Source of the DNA: Bacteroidetes bacterium HLUCCA01
GTDB taxonomy: Bacteria; Bacteroidota; Rhodothermia; Balneolales; HLUCCA01
Length of the DNA stretch: 64,000 bases
Assembly: GCA_001314545.1 (NCBI GenBank)
Contig: LIHN01000017.1
Span: 79,904 to 143,903 of the forward strand
Reading direction: 5' to 3'
Below are positions 44,338 to 53,481 of this stretch, one piece after another. The translations under genes were made by a program, and so were the position numbers. The notes under the pieces were generated by a model. It did no database searches. It saw nothing but the letters and a program-made list of their open reading frames with translations, and was not told where the DNA came from. Numbering within the stretch: position 1 is the first letter of the stretch; every line of letters starts with the position of its first letter.

Positions 44338-45771
44338 CTACAGTTCATCCATCCAACGTCTTCTGTACGCCCCTTTGGCGTCATACGTTTCGGCCTGTCG
44401 TTCCACATTGAATACCCGGTTGCGTGGATCGGTACCAACGCCGGATACATAAGCCCAGTTACCCCAGTTACTGGCCACATCGTAATCGTGCAGGTGGCTT
44501 TCGAACCACGCCGCCCCCCAACGCCAGTCAACCATGGCGGACTTCGCCAGCCAGGAGGCCACGTTTTGTCGACCCCTGTTCGACATGAAACCGGTCATCT
44601 TCAGCTCAACCATATTGGCGTTCACGAAATCGCTTGAGGTTCGGCCCTGAATACACTGTCTCAAAGCATCTGCATCGCGATGAAATCCAAATACATCCCG
44701 TGTTTGATCACTTTGTCTTCCGGATCGGCCAACCCCGAAATCGTTATCTGCAGCAGCAAGCCCATCTCCGGCCGGAAGCAAGACCGCAGGTTCATTCCCA
44801 ATGCCGGATAACGTAAAAAGCTGCCCCTCGTATTTCAGCATCAGAAACTGGAAGAAGTCCCGCCATAAAAGCTCGAAAATCAGCCAATAGGTGCTGTCGT
44901 TGCTGGTCACCTGCTGTTCGAAAAGCTTGACATGCCGGTAAATGTGCCTGGCCGACAACGCCCCTACCGCCAGCCAGCCTGAAAATTTGGATGAGTATTC
45001 TTTGCCGATCAGACCATTTCGGGTTTCCTTGTAGGTGCGGATGCGCTGATCATCCCAGATGTAGCGCTGAAGATGTTTCAGAGCCGATTGTTCTCCGCCC
45101 TCCGCCGGCATGGCCGACTTATAGTGGTAAACCTGGCCGGCTCCGGGTAGTTCGATGTGGTCTTTGAGCAGGTGATCCAGGCGGAAACGATCATCGGTGC
45201 CCGTGAACTCCGGAAAGGCCGGGAAGCTGGTCACGATGGGCGTCTCGTCTCGGATTTCAGCGTATTTCTCGATTTTCTTCCGGAAAGGAGTAAAGACATC
45301 GGGCATTGATTCCAGCGGAAAAGGCAGGTCTTCGGGGTGGTAGAGGGTATGACTTTCATAAACATGCAGCCGGATTTGCATACTTTCAAGTGCCTGTTCC
45401 ACAGCGTCAAGGTCGTCGATTTCTTCGGTGCCCGGGAGTTCGGTAGTGTATACATCGGTAATTCCGTACGCCTCGCACAAAGCCGTAATCAGCGCTGCCG
45501 GGTGTCCGTGCTGCACAACAAGCCCGAGTCGCTTGCTTCGTAGACTGTCCTGAAGATCGTTCAGGGCGGACTGCTGGTACCATTGTCTGCCCGGACCCAT
45601 TTTTGGAGGGGCATCGCTTCCCAGAACTCCCCTGAGCAGGGGATTCGGTTCAAGTTCCCGCTGCGGCAGGATCCATACGGGCAGGATATGGTCAGCCTTA
45701 CAGGCGGCAGCAAGTGCCGGATTGTCGTGCAGTCGCAGATCTTTGCGGAACCACATTAACGCATTCTTCAT
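44338..45771 (-). CDS. Cryptochrome DASH (photolyase family)
   Basis: 477 aa flavoprotein. N-terminal photolyase domain (MWFRKDLRLHDNPAL) for the antenna cofactor, and a C-terminal FAD domain with TGFMSNRGRQNVASWLA and DWRWGAAWFESHLHDYD. The NRGRQNVAS and WVYVSGVGTDPR-like (WAYVSGVGTDPR) segments are typical of DASH. DASH proteins repair cyclobutane dimers in single-stranded DNA and may have signalling roles. It follows the DUF2256 gene by 11 bases and belongs to a light-repair operon with a second photolyase. Confidence 0.93.
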   Translation of the reverse strand: MKNALMWFRKDLRLHDNPALAAACKADHILPVWILPQRELEPNPLLRGVLGSDAPPKMGPGRQWYQQSALNDLQDSLRSKRLGLVVQHGHPAALITALCEAYGITDVYTTELPGTEEIDDLDAVEQALESMQIRLHVYESHTLYHPEDLPFPLESMPDVFTPFRKKIEKYAEIRDETPIVTSFPAFPEFTGTDDRFRLDHLLKDHIELPGAGQVYHYKSAMPAEGGEQSALKHLQRYIWDDQRIRTYKETRNGLIGKEYSSKFSGWLAVGALSARHIYRHVKLFEQQVTSNDSTYWLIFELLWRDFFQFLMLKYEGQLFTLSGIGNEPAVLLPAGDGLAAADNDFGVGRSGRQSDQTRDVFGFHRDADALRQCIQGRTSSDFVNANMVELKMTGFMSNRGRQNVASWLAKSAMVDWRWGAAWFESHLHDYDVASNWGNWAYVSGVGTDPRNRVFNVERQAETYDAKGAYRRRWMDEL

Positions 45772-45782
45772 GCAGCTGGAAA

Positions 45783-45932
45783 TCAGGATTCATGGTTGCT
45801 TCGCCGGTTACGCCGACATCGTTCAGAACAATACCGAACTTCATTCCAGTTCCGTTCCCATTTCTTCCTCCAGGCAAACGGTTTGCCGCAGGTCTGACAT
45901 AGTTTCTCGGGGAGGTGTGGTTTTTTATGCAC
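45783..45932 (-). CDS. DUF2256 zinc-finger-like small protein (49 aa)
   Basis: Found by reading the gap between the two photolyase-family genes; it is too short for usual gene cut-offs. The GTG-started frame gives 49 residues with [31 protein letters not shown] and cysteines at 12, 15, 35 and 39, a clear zinc-ribbon-like DUF2256 pattern. The family is known to lie beside photolyase and cryptochrome genes. An in-frame TGA shortly upstream leaves GTG at 45932 as the only plausible start. Its role, perhaps in nucleic-acid binding or flavoprotein assembly, is unknown. Confidence 0.88.
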   Translation of the reverse strand: MHKKPHLPEKLCQTCGKPFAWRKKWERNWNEVRYCSERCRRNRRSNHES

Positions 45933-46001
45933 GGAACGTCCGTTACCGGTTAATCCTGGTGGTGTGGTTGCTCAAAAGCTTGTCGGGATCCATGGCGAAC
46001 A

Positions 46002-47549
46002 TCACCTTTTTCTATGGGTTAAGGTACCCAGAATTTGCTCTGCACCCTGCCGAACATCGCCGGAACCCTTGAGTTTCCACAGGGTATCACTCGCTTCCCG
46101 ATAGGTTTTCCTGATATCCACGATGGGATGGGGATAGTCCTTTCCGATGGTGACTCCGAAGCTGTTCATTTCCATTTCGGAAAGCTTCCAGGGTTCGTGA
46201 ATGAGTTTGCCGGGGATAGCACGAAGCTCGGGGATCCATTTGCGGATGAAGGTACCATCGGGGTCGTGCTCGTACGATTGTTTCACCGGATTATAAATTC
46301 GGATGGTGTTGATACCGGTGGTCCCGGCCTGCATCTGAAACTGGGAATAATGTATTCCGGGCTCATAATCCAGAAACATTCGGGCAAGGTGATGCGCGCC
46401 CGCCTGCCAGGGTTGCCAAAGATGATGCGTCAGGAATGATACTACCATGGCCCGCATCCTGAAATTAAGATAGCCGGTCTGTTGTACGCAGCGCATACAG
46501 GCATCTACGAGGGGATACCCTGTTGTGCCGTTTTCCCATGCCTGAATGAATTTTTGATTTTCGGGTTTATCAAGGCTGTTGTAACCCGGATTCACATTTT
46601 CGAACTCCATAGACGGGCGGGTTTCAAGCTTTTGCATGAAATGAGCCCGCCATCGCAGTCGATTGGCAAAGGAGGTTAAATCTCTTTTAGCAGGGCTGTT
46701 TTGTCTGGCAGGCTGAAGTGCGTGCCAAACCTCCCGTGTAGATAGGTTGCCCCATGCCAGGTAGGGTGAGAGGCGGGAACAGCTTGTCCGGGATGCTTCC
46801 GGTTTCGACATCAGCCGACGATACCCCTCAGCCCGTTCAGTCAGAAAGGACTGAAGGTAACGACGGCCTGCTCTCGACCCGCCCGGCTGAAAGCAGGAAT
46901 TTGCTTCCGGCAATGTTGATGCATCGTGCAGGGCGTTGAGCAAGGCATCATCGGGCTTTGTATTCTCCGGAATATACACATCGGCCTTACCGACAGATTG
47001 CTTCGGAAATGATGGAGGGTACTCAAGGAGCCGGAGCTGATGCAGGTCTGTCCTTGCGGGCGGTTCACTCACCCATTTGTACCAGTGTTTGGACCAGCCG
47101 GTGCGGTTTTTTAGTCCACGTATGATGCCATCTGCAGGACTTTCATGCCATGAAACCCCGTTTTGGTTGGAAAATTGAGCCAATTCACGATCGCGCGACC
47201 AGGTGAATTCCGTTCCTGTTTCCTGATGAGACCATACCCGGGTTGTACGGAACTGTTGTTGTAACTCGGCAAAAACCGGAACAGCTTCACCCATAAAGCG
47301 CATTATCGGCGTTTTGCCCATCGCCACGAGTTGCTTGTCCAGCCAGGCAAGTGACTGCCAGATAAAGCGCAGATGCCTTCGGTCAAAATCCGGGGCCAGC
47401 ATTACTGATGGCTCAAAAATGTACATCAGTAAAACAGGCTTGCCGGAGGTTGAGGCATGGTACAAAGGCTGATGATCGCTTAGTCGTAGATCACGTTTAA
47501 ACCATACTATTCCGCATTCAGGCTTTGGTGGCGATTTTCTTGGCTTCAT
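46002..47549 (-). CDS. Cryptochrome/photolyase-family flavoprotein
   Basis: 515 aa. N-terminal photolyase domain ([17 protein letters not shown]) and a C-terminal FAD-binding domain with [20 protein letters not shown], the [18 protein letters not shown] segment, [16 protein letters not shown] and [16 protein letters not shown]. This is the pattern of photolyase/cryptochrome proteins in Bacteroidota and cyanobacteria. It differs clearly from the DASH protein downstream, so the two are not recent duplicates. The start at 47549 overlaps the YtxH gene by 32 bases; no later in-frame ATG precedes the conserved domain, so coupled translation is likely. Its lesion type (CPD or 6-4) is uncertain. Confidence 0.88.
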   Translation of the reverse strand: MKPRKSPPKPECGIVWFKRDLRLSDHQPLYHASTSGKPVLLMYIFEPSVMLAPDFDRRHLRFIWQSLAWLDKQLVAMGKTPIMRFMGEAVPVFAELQQQFRTTRVWSHQETGTEFTWSRDRELAQFSNQNGVSWHESPADGIIRGLKNRTGWSKHWYKWVSEPPARTDLHQLRLLEYPPSFPKQSVGKADVYIPENTKPDDALLNALHDASTLPEANSCFQPGGSRAGRRYLQSFLTERAEGYRRLMSKPEASRTSCSRLSPYLAWGNLSTREVWHALQPARQNSPAKRDLTSFANRLRWRAHFMQKLETRPSMEFENVNPGYNSLDKPENQKFIQAWENGTTGYPLVDACMRCVQQTGYLNFRMRAMVVSFLTHHLWQPWQAGAHHLARMFLDYEPGIHYSQFQMQAGTTGINTIRIYNPVKQSYEHDPDGTFIRKWIPELRAIPGKLIHEPWKLSEMEMNSFGVTIGKDYPHPIVDIRKTYREASDTLWKLKGSGDVRQGAEQILGTLTHRKR

Positions 47550-47748
47550 CTACGACGGTCTTGTAGGTTTTGCTCACATCGTCATAGAACTCGCCGAGAC
47601 TGTCCTCTACATCCTGGGCGAAATCTTCTCCTTTACGCTTCAGCCTTCTGCGTACTACGGTACCTTTTGCAGGTGAGAAAAGTATTCCAACGGCTAGTCC
47701 GATGGCGGCTCCTATTACAGCTCCGGCTACAATTTTGCTTGCTTCCAT
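47518..47748 (-). CDS. YtxH-domain protein
   Basis: 76 aa. An N-terminal glycine-zipper-like membrane helix ([20 protein letters not shown]) followed by [23 protein letters not shown], the YtxH pattern, and an amphipathic helix. YtxH proteins are small, often stress-induced, and of unknown molecular role. Its 3' end overlaps the photolyase gene, so it is probably the first gene of the light-repair operon. Confidence 0.85.
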   Translation of the reverse strand: MEASKIVAGAVIGAAIGLAVGILFSPAKGTVVRRRLKRKGEDFAQDVEDSLGEFYDDVSKTYKTVVDEAKKIATKA

Positions 47749-48378
47749 AGTGGTGCTCCAATTTTAAGTGATAATTTGGGCGTTTTCATCAGATAAATAG
47801 TTCGTATTTGAACGCCATGTATCTATAACAACGGTAGCGGACTGGAAATTGTTCCGGATTGGTAGTGAAACCCCTTAAATCTACCATTAAATCCAAATTT
47901 TAAAGAAATCCAACGTAATCGGCTATAGGTGCGAAGTTTAGTCACGGCGAAGAAAATCGATCTATGCGTTCTATAAATAAGGATTTAGAGGGTGATAATA
48001 GGCGTGCATTAATTGAATATTAAGTAAAATTAAGATTAAGCATTTGTCTTTTGTTAAGATTATCTTATAATGTAGTGCAGAGACAGTCGCTCTGCCCGAA
48101 CAAGTAATTAAATTTTCGGAGTTGTGTTCCTTGATTCAAACGGTGTCGCTGGAGATTTACCCATCTGGAAGGGATTAAGGAATATTGGAATAAAATTTTT
48201 TGGAATCGTGTGTTAAATATGTTTCTCTGGATTGCTTTTTTTCCGAAAAAAAATATTTTGCTTGTTGCCGGAGTAATCGTGTGATGGTACTGCATAAAAA
48301 TTAATATGTGCTGGGTCAGCGGATAAGGTCATTCTGTTCTATGCTGCTCAGAGTCAACTCTAACGAGGTAGAAATCCC
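47749..48378. other. Long AT-rich intergenic region
   Basis: No gene is supported; open frames here are AT-rich and without domains. The left part should contain the YtxH-photolyase promoter (minus strand). A plus-strand promoter at 48044-48071 and a GCAGAG/CTCTGC hairpin at about 48076-48094 suggest a leader of about 300 bases for the receiver-kinase gene. Confidence 0.5.
48044..48071 (+). promoter_or_regulatory. Sigma-70-like promoter upstream of the receiver-kinase gene
   Basis: TTGTCT, 16 bases, TATAAT. The predicted transcript begins with a small hairpin and runs about 300 bases before the ATG. Confidence 0.4.
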
Positions 48379-49476
48379 ATGCGTGTGCTGCTTGTAGATA
48401 CATGCCCCCTGGATGCCGACCGTGCCCGCAGTGCCCTGCGTGACGTACCGGATCTTCAGGTAGATTATGTGGATGACTATCAGAATGCCTTGTTGTTAAT
48501 ATCCAAATATGCCTATGCTGCTGTGATTTGCGATATCGTCCTGGGTTCGTATCACGCCTCAGATTTGCTCAGAGAGGTGAAAAAACTTGGTATAGAGACC
48601 GAATTTGTATTGCTTTCATCGCGACTTGAAGAAGCGGATGGGGTTGATTATCTGGAGTTGGGTGCCTTTGACTATGTACATAAGGAAAGTGTTCAAAAGT
48701 TGCCTTATGTGATCAGGCATGTGATTAAAGAATCACAGCAGACTGTACAAAACCGACTGATGGGCATTAGTATGCATGATATCATGTCGCCCATCACGGC
48801 TATAACCGGATATCTGGATTTGATGCGCAATCAGCTGGCGGGTGATGAGAAGGTGAACCGGACTATCTATGACTATAGCCGTAAAATCAGAAACGGAGTC
48901 AGTGATATCAGCTCTATTCTGGAGCAAATGCGCACTACAGCGCCTGAACGATTGCGTGAGCCAGAAGAACAACACCAGGATGAAGAAGCAATGCTTTGTC
49001 TTGATGTGGACCTGAACTGGGTTGCTCAGGAGGTCTGCGATATTATGCAGGGTGCCGTGAAGAGTCGTAATCACAGCCTCAAATTCTCTCCTTCCCAACA
49101 ACCGGTCTACGTGAGTGTTGATATCCAGCACCTCAAGCGCATCCTCTACAATTTCATCAGCAACGCCATTCGTTATACTCCCGAAGGCGGATTTATTCAG
49201 GTGGAGGTCGGGAAAAACAACCAGCGTGCCTTCATGGCCGTAACCGACAATGGTATCGGTATTCCTGCCGAGAAGCACGAGCAGATTTTTCGCATGAATT
49301 CCAAATTGCAGAAATTCGATCTGTACAATAAGAAGTCTACCGGCCTGGGATTATACGTGAACGCATCATTGGCCCGGCAACTGGGCGGGGAAATTAAATT
49401 AAACAGTGCACCGGGTAAAGGGTCTACGTTCAAGCTGGAATTGCCCACTCAAAATTCCATGCAGCAGGCCGGATAA
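48379..49476 (+). CDS. Receiver-domain histidine kinase (REC-HisKA-HATPase)
   Basis: 365 aa soluble protein. Residues 1-115 are a receiver with phosphoacceptor Asp52 (VICDIVLG). Then HisKA at about 125-190 with His133 in SMHDIMSPITAI and a HATPase domain with NFISNAIRYTP, DNGIGIP, TGLGLYV and GKGSTFKLELP. The receiver is at the N-terminus, so it probably receives a signal and then controls the kinase, the reverse of a normal hybrid kinase. It has no membrane segment. It lies 1.2 kb before the chemoreceptor gene, so a role near motility is possible but unproven. Confidence 0.9.
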   Translation: MRVLLVDTCPLDADRARSALRDVPDLQVDYVDDYQNALLLISKYAYAAVICDIVLGSYHASDLLREVKKLGIETEFVLLSSRLEEADGVDYLELGAFDYVHKESVQKLPYVIRHVIKESQQTVQNRLMGISMHDIMSPITAITGYLDLMRNQLAGDEKVNRTIYDYSRKIRNGVSDISSILEQMRTTAPERLREPEEQHQDEEAMLCLDVDLNWVAQEVCDIMQGAVKSRNHSLKFSPSQQPVYVSVDIQHLKRILYNFISNAIRYTPEGGFIQVEVGKNNQRAFMAVTDNGIGIPAEKHEQIFRMNSKLQKFDLYNKKSTGLGLYVNASLARQLGGEIKLNSAPGKGSTFKLELPTQNSMQQAG

Positions 49477-49688
49477 GCTCCCTGTACCGGATGCGGCGCT
49501 GCCGATTTCAAATAATAGGTCCGTAATTCTAACGGTGTAAACGATATCCCGTGCTGAAGGCGATCGAAGCGTGTCGATTAAGCTCATTTAACAGCGATGT
49601 CTGCCGGGCTTTTCAACCATCGGAATCTGTTGTTTGACACCGGAGCCACAGCATGAGCCGATTTTTACAGGCTCTCTGCCAGCCAGTG

Positions 49689-50192
49689 CTAATTCAGGCG
49701 GGCCGGAACACCGGAAGGTGCGGGTTTCGTATCAAAAATCATCAGGGTTCTGCGGGCGAGCAGTTTTGCGATGTCTTGCTGAATGAGATAGCGTTTGGTG
49801 CGAAGGATGTCCAGATCGGAATAATAGTGGTACAACGGGGAAAAAAGTGCCTTTGGCTGAATCCCCTGCTCATCCCGCAGTCCGTAGCGGAGCATGAATA
49901 CATCCTGCTGTGAGGGCCGGAGTAAATGACGAAGCATTTCCCGCATATCGCGGTTAACGGCCATAAGCATCAGCTGAGAGAGCTCGGTTTCTTCAAATGA
50001 AGGGGCAAATTCTTCCTCCGGTTCCTGCAGCTTCTTTTTCTTTTCCCGCTTTTCTGAGTCTTTGTGCAAATTCATTTGCGACTCGTAGGCATGTTCCATT
50101 TCTGGTACCGGCGGGGTTGGAGGTTCCATCTGAATAAATTCAGCCAGCGCCGAGGTAATCTGTGATATTGGGCTGTAGCTGCTTTGAAACAT
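49689..50192 (-). CDS. Hypothetical protein with a sigma region 4-like segment
   Basis: 167 aa, no signal peptide. Residues 40-65 are highly charged (KDSEKREKKKKLQEPEEE). The C-terminal part contains LRPSQQDVFMLRYGLRDEQG, which recalls the first half of sigma-70 region 4 (the sequence usually reads REREVLxLRYGL), followed by a helical LIQQDIAKLLARRTL. The similarity may be chance. It lies between the receiver-kinase and chemoreceptor genes, on the opposite strand. I cannot assign a function. Confidence 0.55.
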   Translation of the reverse strand: MFQSSYSPISQITSALAEFIQMEPPTPPVPEMEHAYESQMNLHKDSEKREKKKKLQEPEEEFAPSFEETELSQLMLMAVNRDMREMLRHLLRPSQQDVFMLRYGLRDEQGIQPKALFSPLYHYYSDLDILRTKRYLIQQDIAKLLARRTLMIFDTKPAPSGVPARLN

Positions 50193-50432
50193 GGCTTGCC
50201 TGCCGGTTAAGAGCGACTTTTGCGGTTATGTGCCGTTGGTATTACCGGATTTGGTGTCAACTGCCTGCGGGTTGATTCCCTTTTATGGCTGTTTCACGCC
50301 AATTCCGTGTGGGTTATCGTCGTATTTGGATTGATTCCCGACCCCGACCCTATGCTGCATTGCATAAAGCCGTTCCCGGAACGAATCCTTACAGGGTTAT
50401 CGGCACGATCTGTTCAATTTCAATTCTTTTTT

Positions 50433-50448
50433 TGGCACGCAATTAGCT
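50433..50448 (+). promoter_or_regulatory. Sigma-54-type promoter upstream of the chemoreceptor
   Basis: TGGCACGCAATTAGCT: GG and GC separated by exactly ten bases, with a full TGGCACG -24 element and TAGC at -12 (consensus TTGC). Confidence 0.6.
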
Positions 50449-50497
50449 AGAAGTAACGGTGTGTACAAGCCTTTCGGAATATTGGGTTAAAAAAATT

Positions 50498-50524
50498 TAA
50501 TCTCTGTGCCGGTTAGGCCGATAC
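50498..50524 (+). promoter_or_regulatory. Sigma-28 (FliA)-like promoter upstream of the chemoreceptor
   Basis: TAATCTCT, 11 bases, GCCGATAC. The -10 element matches seven of eight bases of GCCGATAA; the -35 element is weaker (five of eight of TAAAGTTT). Confidence 0.5.
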
Positions 50525-50719
50525 TTGTGGATGTATGACAACAACGAAAGGTTCCGTTCGGGGTTTAACTGTCGGAACTTTGTATTAAAAACATAAAATG
50601 CAGCTGGGTTTGCAAAGGTCACTGGGCAGTGGATTCCGGTGATGGCCGGTAAAAGGCACCAGCGTCCGGGGGGAATCGGGCTGCAATTGGTTAGTAACAA
50701 CGGAAGAGGGATAAATACC

Positions 50720-52777
50720 ATGGAAAACAATAACAGACCATCCGGAAAATCCGGTCAATGGACAATTGGTAAGCGACTAAGTATGGCCTTTGGTGCCATG
50801 ATAGTGATTGTTGGTGTGCTGGGAGTAACCAGCTATTTCGGCGTCAGCCAGCTAAGCAGTAGTGTAGAGGAAATTGGTGAAACCAATCTGCCCAGCGTGG
50901 CCAGCGCACTTCGTATGGAATTGCAGTTAACTGAAATGATGGCTGCGCAGCGAACCCTGCTCATACCCGGCAATGATCTGGGAACCCGCCAGCGACAGTA
51001 CGGTCGGATAGATGCCGCCGATGAAGTGTTTAACCGGGCCCGCGAAGTGTACGAGCCGTTGCCACGAACCCCGGAAGAAGACCGTTTCTGGAACGCCATC
51101 GCCAGCCAGATGAATGAGTTCAACCGATTGAACCAGCAGATTGTTACGCTGAATAAAGAAATTGACCGCGTTGGTGTATTGAATCCACAGGAACTGGTTG
51201 CCGACTTGCAGCAATTTCGCGGCGACCACTACAATGTGGAGATTCAGGCCGTTGAACTGATTACGAACGGAACAACATTTACCGGCGGCGATGACCACAC
51301 AGCCTGTAATTTTGGTCGATGGATGAGTTCATTCAACTCAACTAATCCAGATATCAACCGAATGATCACGGCGATGGAGGGGCCGCACCAGGAATTTCAC
51401 GCCAGTGTCCGTGAAATACGCGCTGCCGTAAATGCCGGAAACACTACCCTGGCCACGCAGATTATGAACGAGCAGATGATTCCGTCTGCCCAGGAAACCT
51501 TTGACGGTTTTAACCAGCTGATTGCCTTGGCCAACGATGCCGATGCCCGTTTTGATGAGATGACCCATCTGGCTCTTGAGGATGCCCGCATACTGCACGA
51601 CGAATTTCTGGAAAGTCTGACTGCTATCGTGCGTATTCAGCAAGAATGGGCTGATGAATCCGTTGCCAACGGTACATCCACCGCCGCTATGCTGGAATCA
51701 CTTTCCCTGATTATGCTCTTCGGTGGCATTGCGATCGCCGTTGTGATGGCCTTCTTTATGACCAAAGGCATCAATAAAGTGCTGCTTGAAATCGTATCGG
51801 GTCTGAACAGTGGCGCCGAGCAGGTAACCGCCGCCTCCGGTCAGCTGTCATCCACCTCGCAGGAACTTTCCGAAGGTGCCAGCGAGCAGGCCGCCAGTCT
51901 GGAAGAAACTTCTTCTTCTATGGAAGAAATGTCCTCACAGACCAAGCAGACGGCTGAAAATGCCATGCAGGCTGAAAATCAGATGAAGCAGTCGCTTGAA
52001 CTGGTTGAACGCGGGGTTGTTGCTATGGAACGCATGACCAAAACCATGGCCGACATCGAGCAGTCAGCTGAGGAAACTTCAAAAATTATCAAGACTATTG
52101 ATGACATTGCCTTCCAGACCAATCTGCTGGCCCTTAATGCAGCTGTAGAAGCGGCCCGTGCCGGTGAAGCAGGTAAAGGGTTTGCCGTAGTGGCAGAGGA
52201 AGTCAGGAATCTGGCTCAGCGCAGTGCACAGGCTGCCCAGAACACCTCAGATCTTATCAAGCGTTCGCTTGACAGCTCCAACAGCGGTACTCAGGTTGTT
52301 AAGGAAGTATCCGAAAGCCTCGGAGCTATCCGTGATGCAACGGCCAGCGTAAGTACCCTGGTGGTTGAAATTGCCGCTGCCGCCAAAGAGCAGTCGATGG
52401 GTATCGGACAGGTGAACACCGCCATGGGCGAGATGGATAAAGCCGTTCAGCGGAACGCATCCAGTTCGGAAGAATCCGCCTCTGCCGCTGAAGAACTCGC
52501 AGCACAGGCTGTTGAACTTCAGAATATGGTTGAGCAACTGGTGAGCCTGGTGGGTGGATCCAGCAATCCGTCCGGTCCGGTCCGTCAGCCGCAGCGCAAA
52601 GCCTCCAATACCGACTGGCGATGGAAGCAACAGACCAAAAAACCGGTTGCTTCGGCCCACAAGTCGAATGGTAACGGCCATGCCAGCACCAAAGGAAACG
52701 GTCATAGTTCGTCTGCCAAATCTCGTCAGCCGGAAGTTCTGATTCCGCTTGATGATGAAGAACTGGCATCCTTCTAA
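50720..52777 (+). CDS. Methyl-accepting chemotaxis protein with zinc-binding CZB domain
   Basis: 685 aa. Helix 1 (about 22-45), a helical periplasmic region, helix 2 (about 330-350) and a cytoplasmic signalling hairpin with tip [23 protein letters not shown] (residues split here for length: see [20 protein letters not shown]). Within the periplasmic part are His170, His193, Cys196, His223 and His227, with HTACNFGRW, which matches the 3His-1Cys zinc site of chemoreceptor zinc-binding (CZB) domains. CZB domains are linked to hypochlorous acid and zinc sensing. I chose the ATG at 50720, nine bases after GGAAGAGGG; the open frame is longer upstream. It has no obvious HAMP domain. It should couple to CheA through CheW. 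Confidence 0.93.
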   Translation: MENNNRPSGKSGQWTIGKRLSMAFGAMIVIVGVLGVTSYFGVSQLSSSVEEIGETNLPSVASALRMELQLTEMMAAQRTLLIPGNDLGTRQRQYGRIDAADEVFNRAREVYEPLPRTPEEDRFWNAIASQMNEFNRLNQQIVTLNKEIDRVGVLNPQELVADLQQFRGDHYNVEIQAVELITNGTTFTGGDDHTACNFGRWMSSFNSTNPDINRMITAMEGPHQEFHASVREIRAAVNAGNTTLATQIMNEQMIPSAQETFDGFNQLIALANDADARFDEMTHLALEDARILHDEFLESLTAIVRIQQEWADESVANGTSTAAMLESLSLIMLFGGIAIAVVMAFFMTKGINKVLLEIVSGLNSGAEQVTAASGQLSSTSQELSEGASEQAASLEETSSSMEEMSSQTKQTAENAMQAENQMKQSLELVERGVVAMERMTKTMADIEQSAEETSKIIKTIDDIAFQTNLLALNAAVEAARAGEAGKGFAVVAEEVRNLAQRSAQAAQNTSDLIKRSLDSSNSGTQVVKEVSESLGAIRDATASVSTLVVEIAAAAKEQSMGIGQVNTAMGEMDKAVQRNASSSEESASAAEELAAQAVELQNMVEQLVSLVGGSSNPSGPVRQPQRKASNTDWRWKQQTKKPVASAHKSNGNGHASTKGNGHSSSAKSRQPEVLIPLDDEELASF

Positions 52778-52809
52778 CCTCTCCGTTGTGGTTACCGGAT
52801 ACTGTCAGG

Positions 52810-52833
52810 CTGCCTGGGTTTACTCCCGGGCAG
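52810..52833. other. GC-rich hairpin after the chemoreceptor gene
   Basis: CTGCCTGGG and CCCGGGCAG form a nine-pair stem with a six-base loop, 33 bases after the stop. No T run follows, so it is a weak terminator or a 3'-end stabiliser. Confidence 0.45.
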
Positions 52834-52903
52834 TCTGAGACTCCGGCTTTTGCTGATTTATGGGATAATGTTTGTGGAGCCCGGATGAACTACGCCACGC
52901 CTG

Positions 52904-52919
52904 CGGCACATAATTTGCA
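52904..52919 (+). promoter_or_regulatory. Sigma-54-type promoter of the chemotaxis operon
   Basis: CGGCACATAATTTGCA: GG-N10-GC geometry with a full TTGCA -12 element and five of seven matches at -24. It is about 100 bases before the first cheY. Confidence 0.6.
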
Positions 52920-53016
52920 TGCCGGAATAATGAAACACTGAAATCGGTAATACTCCAGCAACCACGCACTGAAAGCCGAATAGTTACTGATATCAAAACC
53001 AATTTGGAGATTACGA

Positions 53017-53469
53017 ATGAGCAAGATTAAGGCACTCGTAGTTGATGACTCAAAAATCATGCGGAGTGCGGTGAAACGTACCCTGGACCAGCTCATGCTG
53101 GCAGAATTTGAGTATATCGAGGCCATGGATGGTGAAGACGCACTGGAGAAGTTCAGCCATGAGATTGAAATCATTTTTGTTGACTGGAATATGCCAAAAA
53201 TGACCGGGGTAGAGTTTTCAAAAGAAGTGCGCAAAATGGAAAACACCTCCCACATCCCCATTATTATGGTCACGGCCGAGAAGTCTATGGGCAAGGTGGA
53301 TACAGCCCTGAATGAGGGCGGTGCCAACGCTTACGTTACCAAGCCCTTCACTGCCGACCAGCTCTACACCGCACTGAGCAAATACATCGATGATAACGGA
53401 AACTTTAAACTGGGCGCCGGCGGCGGGCAGAAGAAGAGTTTCTTCAAAGATATGTTAAACCTTAAATAA
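53017..53469 (+). CDS. CheY-like response regulator with C-terminal tail
   Basis: 150 aa single receiver domain (1-125): acidic DD in VVDDS, phosphoacceptor Asp in FVDWNMP (about residue 59), Thr in MVTAEK and Lys in VTKPF. A Gly/Lys-rich tail (GAGGGQKKSFFKDML) of about 20 residues follows the domain, unlike typical CheY. It may bind the flagellar switch or a phosphatase. First gene of the chemotaxis operon, after a GG-N10-GC promoter and followed 12 bases later by a CheX-like gene, suggesting a dephosphorylation pair. Confidence 0.92.
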   Translation: MSKIKALVVDDSKIMRSAVKRTLDQLMLAEFEYIEAMDGEDALEKFSHEIEIIFVDWNMPKMTGVEFSKEVRKMENTSHIPIIMVTAEKSMGKVDTALNEGGANAYVTKPFTADQLYTALSKYIDDNGNFKLGAGGGQKKSFFKDMLNLK

Positions 53470-53481
53470 GGAGTATCAGAT

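Larger units (their letters stand above)
50193..50719. other. Regulatory region of the chemoreceptor gene
   Basis: No gene. It contains a sigma-54-type site (50433-50448), a sigma-28-like site (50498-50524) and the ribosome site GGAAGAGGG just before the chemoreceptor ATG. It must also hold the minus-strand promoter of the hypothetical gene. Confidence 0.55.

Noticed and set aside
45940..46003. 19-codon frame just after the photolyase ([10 protein letters not shown]...)
   Set aside because: It overlaps the photolyase stop and is too short and featureless to support; it could be a leader for DUF2256 but that is only a guess.
48065..48295. 76-codon minus-strand frame in the AT-rich region
   Set aside because: It has low-complexity sequence from A/T runs and no supporting signal.
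50220..50450. 76-codon plus-strand frame in the chemoreceptor promoter region
   Set aside because: It has no ribosome site or domain and covers the sigma-54-type site.
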